A stretch of 60,600 bases of DNA, from assembly GCF_003284935.1 (NCBI RefSeq), contig NZ_QMEV01000028.1, positions 1 through 60,600 of the forward strand. Direction: 5' to 3'. Below, piece by piece: positions 55,240 through 60,600 of this stretch. Position numbers and translations under genes: made by a program. Within the stretch, counting starts at the first letter, position 1, and each line of letters begins with the position of its first letter. Origin of the DNA: Mycobacterium colombiense. Its GTDB lineage: Bacteria > Actinomycetota > Actinomycetes > Mycobacteriales > Mycobacteriaceae. The notes under the pieces are model-generated. The model saw only the letters and a program-made list of their open reading frames with translations, was not told the origin of the DNA and did not search any database.

Positions 55240-55415
55240 CTGGCGCCGATCCGGCCATCACCGGGGAGCCTTCGGAAGAACGGCCGTCCTGGCTCAGTAG
55301 AACCGAACGGGTAGGCCCGTCACAGCCGTCATCGAGCGGCCACGCGAAAGCGCGGCAAGCGGGGTGGTACCGCGGCGCTCGCGCAGCCAGCGCGTCGTCG
55401 TCCCCGGTTTGCACC
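55240..55415 (+). promoter_or_regulatory. T-box riboswitch (isoleucine), translational type
   Basis: The T-box itself is GCGGGGTGGTACCGCGGC at about 55359-55376. An upstream short Stem I carries the Ile specifier ATC at 55257-55259, within CCGGCCATCACCGGGGAGCC. Stem I is very short, as in known actinobacterial ileS T-boxes that act on translation. The ribosome-binding CAGGAG lies just before the gene. Uncharged tRNA-Ile should raise ileS translation. Confidence 0.88.
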
Positions 55416-55439
55416 GTGGCACAGGAGACAACGCGCACC

Positions 55440-58400
55440 GTGACCGATAACGCTGACCTCGACGCTTCGCAGGTGGACTCCGTCCAGGCCTACCCCAAGC
55501 CGGCCGGCGGAGCGCCCGACTTCCCGGCGCTCGAGCTCGAGGTGCTCGACTACTGGGCCCGCGACGACACCTTCCGCGCCAGCATCGCCCGCCGCGACGG
55601 CGCACCGGAATACGTGTTCTACGACGGGCCGCCGTTCGCCAACGGGCTGCCGCACTACGGTCACCTGCTCACCGGCTACGTCAAGGACATCGTCCCGCGG
55701 TACCGCACCATGCGCGGCTACAAGGTGGAGCGCCGCTTCGGCTGGGACACCCACGGGCTGCCGGCCGAACTCGAGGTGGAGCGCCAGCTCGGCATCACCG
55801 ACAAGTCGCAGATCGACGACATGGGCATCGCCGCGTTCAACGACGCCTGCCGCGCCTCGGTGCTGCGCTACACCGACGAGTGGCAGGCCTACGTCACCCG
55901 CCAGGCGCGCTGGGTCGACTTCGACAACGACTACAAGACGCTGGATCTGCCCTACATGGAGTCGGTCATCTGGGCGTTCAAGCAACTGTGGGACAAGGGC
56001 CTGGCCTACGAGGGCTACCGGGTGTTGCCGTACTGCTGGCGTGACGAAACCCCGCTGTCCAACCACGAATTGCGGATGGACGACGACGTGTACCAGAGCC
56101 GCCAGGACCCCGCCCTGACGGTGGGATTCAAGGTGGTCGGCGGCCCGCTGGACGGGGCCCACCTGCTGGTCTGGACGACGACACCGTGGACCCTGCCGTC
56201 CAACCTCGCCGTCGCCGTCAACCCCGAGGTCACCTACGTCGAAGTCCGTTCCGAGAACGGGCGTTTCGTGCTCGCGCAGCCACGGCTGGCCGCCTATGCG
56301 CGCGAGTTGGGCGACGAACCCGAGATCCTGTCCACCCATCGCGGGGCGGACCTGCTCGGCACGAGGTACCTGCCCCCGTTCCCGTACTTCATGGACACTG
56401 ACAAGGCATTTCAGGTGCTGCCCGGCGAGTTCGTCACCACCGAGGACGGCACCGGCATCGTGCACATGGCACCGGCCTACGGCGAGGACGACATGGCGAC
56501 CACCGACAAGGTCGGCATCGTCCCGGTCACGCCGGTCGACTCCAAAGGCCGCTTCGACGCCACGGTGCCGGATTATCAGGGACAGCACGTCTTTGACGCC
56601 AACCCGCACATCATCCGCGACCTGAAGAACGGCAGCGGACCGGCCGCGGCCAACGGCGCAGTGTTGCTGCGCCACGAAACCTACGAGCACCCCTACCCGC
56701 ACTGCTGGCGTTGCCGCAATCCGCTGATCTACCGGGCGGTGTCGTCGTGGTTCGTCGCGGTCACCGAATTCCGGGACCGCATGGTCGAACTCAACCAACA
56801 GATCACCTGGTATCCCGAGCACGTCAAGGACGGCCAGTTCGGCAAGTGGCTGCAGGGCGCGCGCGACTGGTCGATCTCACGAAACCGCTACTGGGGCACC
56901 CCGATTCCGGTGTGGAAGTCCGACGACCCCGCCTACCCGCGCATCGACGTCTACGGCAGCCTCGACGAACTCGAACGCGACTTCGGGGTGCGCCCCACCA
57001 ACCTGCACCGACCGTTCATCGACGAGCTGACCCGGCCCAACCCCAACGACCCCACCGGGGCCAGCACGATGCGGCGCATCCCCGACGTGCTCGACGTGTG
57101 GTTCGACTCCGGTTCGATGCCCTATGCGCAGGTGCACTTCCCGTTCGAGAACGATGAATGGTTCGACGGCCACTATCCCGGTGACTTCATCGTCGAGTAC
57201 ATCGGGCAGACCCGCGGCTGGTTCTACACGCTGCACGTGCTGGCCACCGCGCTGTTCGACCGGCCGGCCTTCAAAACCTGTGTGGCACATGGCATCGTGC
57301 TGGGCTCGGACGGCCAGAAGATGAGCAAGTCGCTGCGCAACTATCCCGACGTGTCCGAGGTGTTCGACCGCGACGGCTCCGACGCCATGCGCTGGTTCCT
57401 GATGGCCTCGCCGATCCTGCGCGGCGGCAACCTCATCGTGACCGAGCAGGGCATCCGCGAGGGCGTGCGCCAGGTGCTGCTGCCGTTCTGGAACGCCTAC
57501 AGCTTCCTGGCCCTCTACGCGCCCAAAGTCGGTACCTGGCGCACCGATTCGACGCAGCTGCTGGACCGCTACATCCTGGCCAAGCTCGCCGAGCTGCGCG
57601 ACGACCTGACCCACGAGATGGACACCTGCGACATCTCCCGGGCCTGCGAGCAGCTGCGCCAGTTCACCGAGGCGCTGACGAACTGGTATGTGCGGCGGTC
57701 GCGTTCGCGGTTCTGGGAGGAGGATGTCGACGCCATCGACACCCTGCACACCGTGCTGGAGGTGACGGCGCGGCTGGCCGCGCCGTTGCTGCCCTCGGTG
57801 ACCGAGATCGTCTGGCGCGGCCTGACGTCGCAGCGGTCGGTGCATCTGACCGATTGGCCGCAGGCCGGCGACGTGCCCGCCGACCCCGACCTGGTCGCCG
57901 CGATGGACCAGGTCCGCGACGTCTGCTCGGCCGCGTCCTCGCTGCGCAAGGCCAAGAAATTGCGGGTGCGGTTGCCGCTGCCGAAACTCACCGTGGCCGT
58001 GGAGGATCCGCGACGGCTGGAGCCGTTCGTCGACCTCATCGCCGACGAACTCAACGTCAAGGCCGTCGAGCTGACCGACGCGATCGACACCTACGGCCGC
58101 TTCGAGCTCACCGTCAATGCCCGGGTGGCGGGGCCACGGCTGGGCAAGGACGTGCAGGCGGCCATCAAGGCGGTCAAGGCGGGGGAGGGTGTCGTCAATC
58201 CCGACGGCACCCTGACCGCCGGTCCCGCGGTGCTGCAACCCGAGGAATACAGCTCACGCCTGGTCGCCGCCGACCCGGAATTCACCGCGGCCCTGCCCGA
58301 CGGCGCGGGCCTGGTGGTGCTCGACGGCACGGTGACCCCGGAGCTGGAGGCCGAGGGTTGGGCCAAGGACCGGATCCGCGAATTGCAGGAGCTGCGCAAG

Positions 58401-58589
58401 TCGACGGGTTTGGATGTGTCCGACCGGATTTCGGTGGTGATGGCGGTGCCCGACGAGCGGGCCGACTGGGCGCGCACCCACCGCGACCTGATCGCCGGTG
58501 AAATCCTGGCCACCCGTTTCGAATTCGGTGATCCGGGCGACGGCGCCGAAATCGGCGACGGCGTGCGGGTGAGCATCGCCAAGGCCTGA
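55440..58589 (+). CDS. ileS: Isoleucyl-tRNA synthetase
   Basis: A 1049-residue class I aminoacyl-tRNA synthetase that charges tRNA-Ile. The GTG at 55440 gives VTDNA, matching the M. tuberculosis start; a GTG at 55416 is in frame but lies ahead of the AGGAG box. Motifs: PHYGHLLTG (HIGH box) near residue 70, a CP1 editing region with [30 protein letters not shown], and GQKMSKSL (KMSKS) near residue 630. A C-terminal tRNA-binding domain follows. HYGH and overall layout place it with the eukaryote-like IleRS type of mycobacteria. A T-box controls it. Confidence 0.98.
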   Translation: MTDNADLDASQVDSVQAYPKPAGGAPDFPALELEVLDYWARDDTFRASIARRDGAPEYVFYDGPPFANGLPHYGHLLTGYVKDIVPRYRTMRGYKVERRFGWDTHGLPAELEVERQLGITDKSQIDDMGIAAFNDACRASVLRYTDEWQAYVTRQARWVDFDNDYKTLDLPYMESVIWAFKQLWDKGLAYEGYRVLPYCWRDETPLSNHELRMDDDVYQSRQDPALTVGFKVVGGPLDGAHLLVWTTTPWTLPSNLAVAVNPEVTYVEVRSENGRFVLAQPRLAAYARELGDEPEILSTHRGADLLGTRYLPPFPYFMDTDKAFQVLPGEFVTTEDGTGIVHMAPAYGEDDMATTDKVGIVPVTPVDSKGRFDATVPDYQGQHVFDANPHIIRDLKNGSGPAAANGAVLLRHETYEHPYPHCWRCRNPLIYRAVSSWFVAVTEFRDRMVELNQQITWYPEHVKDGQFGKWLQGARDWSISRNRYWGTPIPVWKSDDPAYPRIDVYGSLDELERDFGVRPTNLHRPFIDELTRPNPNDPTGASTMRRIPDVLDVWFDSGSMPYAQVHFPFENDEWFDGHYPGDFIVEYIGQTRGWFYTLHVLATALFDRPAFKTCVAHGIVLGSDGQKMSKSLRNYPDVSEVFDRDGSDAMRWFLMASPILRGGNLIVTEQGIREGVRQVLLPFWNAYSFLALYAPKVGTWRTDSTQLLDRYILAKLAELRDDLTHEMDTCDISRACEQLRQFTEALTNWYVRRSRSRFWEEDVDAIDTLHTVLEVTARLAAPLLPSVTEIVWRGLTSQRSVHLTDWPQAGDVPADPDLVAAMDQVRDVCSAASSLRKAKKLRVRLPLPKLTVAVEDPRRLEPFVDLIADELNVKAVELTDAIDTYGRFELTVNARVAGPRLGKDVQAAIKAVKAGEGVVNPDGTLTAGPAVLQPEEYSSRLVAADPEFTAALPDGAGLVVLDGTVTPELEAEGWAKDRIRELQELRKSTGLDVSDRISVVMAVPDERADWARTHRDLIAGEILATRFEFGDPGDGAEIGDGVRVSIAKA

Positions 58590-58600
58590 CCCCGCGGCGG

Positions 58601-59098
58601 TCAACTTCTCGATCGCAGCGCCCGGTGGGCGTGCGCCCAGAACGGCATGCCGGCCACCACGGTCGCCCCGGTCGCGATGACGCCGACGGCGACGTCCACG
58701 CTCTCGCGGCCATCCGATGCCCAGTACACGTCCTTGAGGTCGAGCAGCAGCGCCAGCTCGTCGACGATCATGGCGTTGGCGGCGCCGTACGCCACCGCGG
58801 CCGCGGGGTGCCGGCGTTGCTCGTCGCTGCCGCGCAGCCCCACCCCGGCCACCGTCGCCAACAAGCCGATGCCGATGTTGTAGTGATGGAAGTGCTTGCC
58901 GCCCAACGACACCCCTCCGCCGGAGGGGCCGTGCCCGGCGCGGATCCAGTGGGTGAGCCCGCGCAGCCCGGCGAAGGTGAGGGTGAACGAGGCCCAGGCC
59001 AGCACCGTGGCCTGCTCCCCGGGTCGCAGGCGCTCGTTCCATTGGTGGCGCAGCCGCGTCCATCGCGTCGTCGGTGCGTTGGTGCCGTCAGGCTCCAT
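58601..59098 (-). CDS. Conserved four-segment membrane protein, unknown function
   Basis: A 165-residue protein from the ATG at 59098, convergent with ileS and divergent from dinX. Hydrophobic stretches are VLAWASFTLTFAGLRGL, HHYNIGIGLLATVAGVGL, AVAYGAANAMIVDELALLL and VDVAVGVIATGATVVAG, so four membrane passes are likely. A conserved-looking KHFHHYNIG and DELALLLDLKDVYW lie between them. No function is recognised. A much longer open frame continues upstream on this strand, antisense to dinX; that is a high-GC artefact. Confidence 0.75.
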   Translation of the reverse strand: MEPDGTNAPTTRWTRLRHQWNERLRPGEQATVLAWASFTLTFAGLRGLTHWIRAGHGPSGGGVSLGGKHFHHYNIGIGLLATVAGVGLRGSDEQRRHPAAAVAYGAANAMIVDELALLLDLKDVYWASDGRESVDVAVGVIATGATVVAGMPFWAHAHRALRSRS

Positions 59099-59131
59099 AC
59101 CCAACGACGCTAGACCAATAGCATCGATCGG

Positions 59132-60541
59132 GTGGAGTCTCGGTGGGTGCTGCACCTGGACATGGATGCGTTCTTCGCCTCCGTCGAGCAACTCACCCGC
59201 CCGACCCTGCGCGGTCGCCCGGTGCTGGTCGGCGGCGTGGGTGGGCGCGGCGTGGTGGCCGGGGCCAGCTACGAGGCGCGCGTGTTCGGGGCGCGCTCGG
59301 CCATGCCCATGCATCAGGCCCGCCGGCTGGTGGGGGTGAGTGCGGTGGTGCTGCCGCCGCGTGGCGTGGTGTACGGACTGGCCAGCCGACGCGTCTTCGA
59401 CACCATCCGCGCCGTGGTGCCCGTCGTCGAGCAGCTGTCCTTCGACGAGGGCTTCGGCGAACCCGCCCAGCTCGCCGGGGCGTCCGCCGAGGACGTCGAG
59501 GCGTTCTGCGAGGACCTGCGCCGACGGGTCCGCGACGACACCGGGCTGATCGCCTCGGTGGGCGCCGGTTCGGGCAAACAGATCGCCAAGATCGCCTCCG
59601 GGCTGGCCAAGCCCGACGGGGTCAGGGTGGTGCGCCGCGCCGAGGAACGCGCGCTGCTGGGCGGGCTGCCGGTGCGCCGGCTGTGGGGGATCGGCCCGGT
59701 CGCCGAGGAGAGGCTGCATCGCCTCGGCATCGAGACCATCGGGGAGCTGGCCGCGCTGTCCGAGGCCGAGGCGGCGAACATTCTGGGCGCCACGACCGGG
59801 CCGGCGTTGCACCGGCTGGCCCGCGGCATCGACGACCGCCCGGTCGCCGAGCGCGCCGAAGCCAAGCAGATCAGCTCCGAATCGACCTTCGCCGCCGACC
59901 TGACCAGCGTGGAGCAGCTGCGGGAGGCGATCGAGCCGATCGCCGAGCACGCCCATCAGCGCCTGCTGCGCGACGGGCGCGGTGCGCGCACCGTGACGGT
60001 AAAGCTGAAGAAATCCGACATGAGCACGCTGACCCGGTCGGCGACGCTGCCGTACGCCACAACCGAGGTGGCCGCGCTGCTCGGTCTGGCCCGGCGGCTG
60101 CTGCTGGATCCGCGGGAGATCGGCCCCATCCGGCTGCTCGGCGTGGGCTTTTCGGGGCTGAGCGACGTGCGTCAGGAATCGCTGTTTCCCGACCTGGAAG
60201 TGCTTGAGCCGCACCAGGATTCGGCGTCGGTGGAAACGGCGTCGGAGGCCATGTTCGCTCCCGGCCCCGACGACGCCGGGTGGCGGGTCGGCGACGACGT
60301 GGCCCACCGCGACCTCGGGCACGGCTGGGTGCAGGGCGCGGGCCACGGCGTGGTCACCGCGCGCTTCGAGACCCGCAGCTCCGGGCCCGGCCCGGCCCGC
60401 ACGTTTCCCGCCGACGGCGGGGACCTGGTGCACGCGAACCCGGTCGACTCGCTGGACTGGCCGGATTACGTCGGGGGGCTGCAGGCCTCAGAAGTCCGAG
60501 CGGTGTCAGCCCCACCGGGCGACGACGTCGCCGGCGGGTAG
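59132..60541 (+). CDS. dinX: Y-family DNA polymerase IV
   Basis: A 469-residue translesion polymerase starting at a GTG ([20 protein letters not shown]). Catalytic acidic residues are in LDMDAFF (about 10-12) and LSFDEGF (about 106-108). The thumb has the helix-hairpin segment [20 protein letters not shown], and the little-finger domain follows. QESLF at about residue 350 is a beta-clamp-binding motif. The C-terminal extension ([20 protein letters not shown]) matches M. tuberculosis DinX (Rv1537). The last 36 bases overlap the convergent ansA 3' end. Confidence 0.95.
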   Translation: MESRWVLHLDMDAFFASVEQLTRPTLRGRPVLVGGVGGRGVVAGASYEARVFGARSAMPMHQARRLVGVSAVVLPPRGVVYGLASRRVFDTIRAVVPVVEQLSFDEGFGEPAQLAGASAEDVEAFCEDLRRRVRDDTGLIASVGAGSGKQIAKIASGLAKPDGVRVVRRAEERALLGGLPVRRLWGIGPVAEERLHRLGIETIGELAALSEAEAANILGATTGPALHRLARGIDDRPVAERAEAKQISSESTFAADLTSVEQLREAIEPIAEHAHQRLLRDGRGARTVTVKLKKSDMSTLTRSATLPYATTEVAALLGLARRLLLDPREIGPIRLLGVGFSGLSDVRQESLFPDLEVLEPHQDSASVETASEAMFAPGPDDAGWRVGDDVAHRDLGHGWVQGAGHGVVTARFETRSSGPGPARTFPADGGDLVHANPVDSLDWPDYVGGLQASEVRAVSAPPGDDVAGG

Positions 60542-60600
60542 CTTCGCCGCAAGCGCGGCGATCAGCAGCACGCGCGCCTGGGGCGGACGCAGCCGCGGCA
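60506..60600 (-). CDS. ansA: L-asparaginase, C-terminal end (runs off window)
   Basis: The minus strand reads [18 protein letters not shown] and ends DVVARWG before TGA at 60506-60508. Only about 31 residues are visible. Asparaginases end with a similar PxQARxLLxxAL helix, and ansA (Rv1538c) is convergent with dinX in M. tuberculosis. The call rests on this and on synteny. Confidence 0.6.
   Translation of the reverse strand, partial: PRLRPPQARVLLIAALAAKLPAGDVVARWG

Noticed and set aside
55416..55439. Upstream GTG start for ileS
   Set aside because: It lies before the AGGAG box and overlaps the end of the T-box platform. The start at 55440 matches the known mycobacterial N-terminus.
58601..60433. 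Long minus-strand frame (610 codons) covering the membrane protein and dinX
   Set aside because: Only the last 165 residues look like a real membrane protein. The upstream part is antisense to dinX and has a composition typical of GC artefacts.

Overview
The window is a high-GC actinobacterial chromosome segment, almost certainly from a slow-growing, glycopeptidolipid (GPL)-type Mycobacterium of the M. avium complex or a relative. The right end (nitronate monooxygenase, M-box-controlled small protein, T-box-controlled ileS, membrane protein, dinX, ansA) has the same order as M. tuberculosis Rv1533-Rv1538c. The left end (gmd, fcl, FkbM methyltransferase, family 2 glycosyltransferase) resembles Rv1511-Rv1514. 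Species cannot be fixed from the sequence alone, and the Rv comparisons are from memory.

Layout. 1-5.3 kb: surface-sugar genes, namely the start of a glucose-1-phosphate cytidylyltransferase on the minus strand, a methyltransferase-like protein, GDP-mannose dehydratase, GDP-fucose synthase, an internally shortened FkbM methyltransferase and a GT2 glycosyltransferase. 5.3-14.5 kb, minus strand: a tightly packed export operon, mmpS4-mmpL4a-mmpL4b-drrA-drrB-drrC. 14.5-15.2 kb: divergent control region. 15.2-33.4 kb, plus strand: mbtH-mps1-mps2, a four-module NRPS line. Its domain order (C-A-T-E, C-A-T-E, C | A-T-E, C-A-T-R) and binding-pocket codes (Phe, Thr, then two like pockets) fit the GPL core D-Phe-D-alloThr-D-Ala-L-alaninol. 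33.4-52.3 kb: a second, single-polypeptide five-module NRPS of about 6112 residues (C-A-T, C-A-T-E, C-A-T, C-A-T, C-A-T-R), also ending in a reductase. It is preceded by a decayed second copy of mbtH. 52.4-60.6 kb: conserved housekeeping flank.

How it fits together. MbtH would support adenylation in both NRPS lines. Each line starts with a lipo-initiation type C domain and ends with a reductase, so each should release a lipopeptidyl aldehyde or alcohol. MmpS4/MmpL4ab and DrrABC would export the lipids, and the left-hand sugar genes may decorate them. The most novel element is the second NRPS. Its predicted product is acyl-X1-D-X2-X3-Thr-X5-ol, with four pockets whose codes I cannot assign. 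It appears to have arisen by duplication of a leader-mbtH-NRPS cassette followed by module duplication and subdomain exchange.
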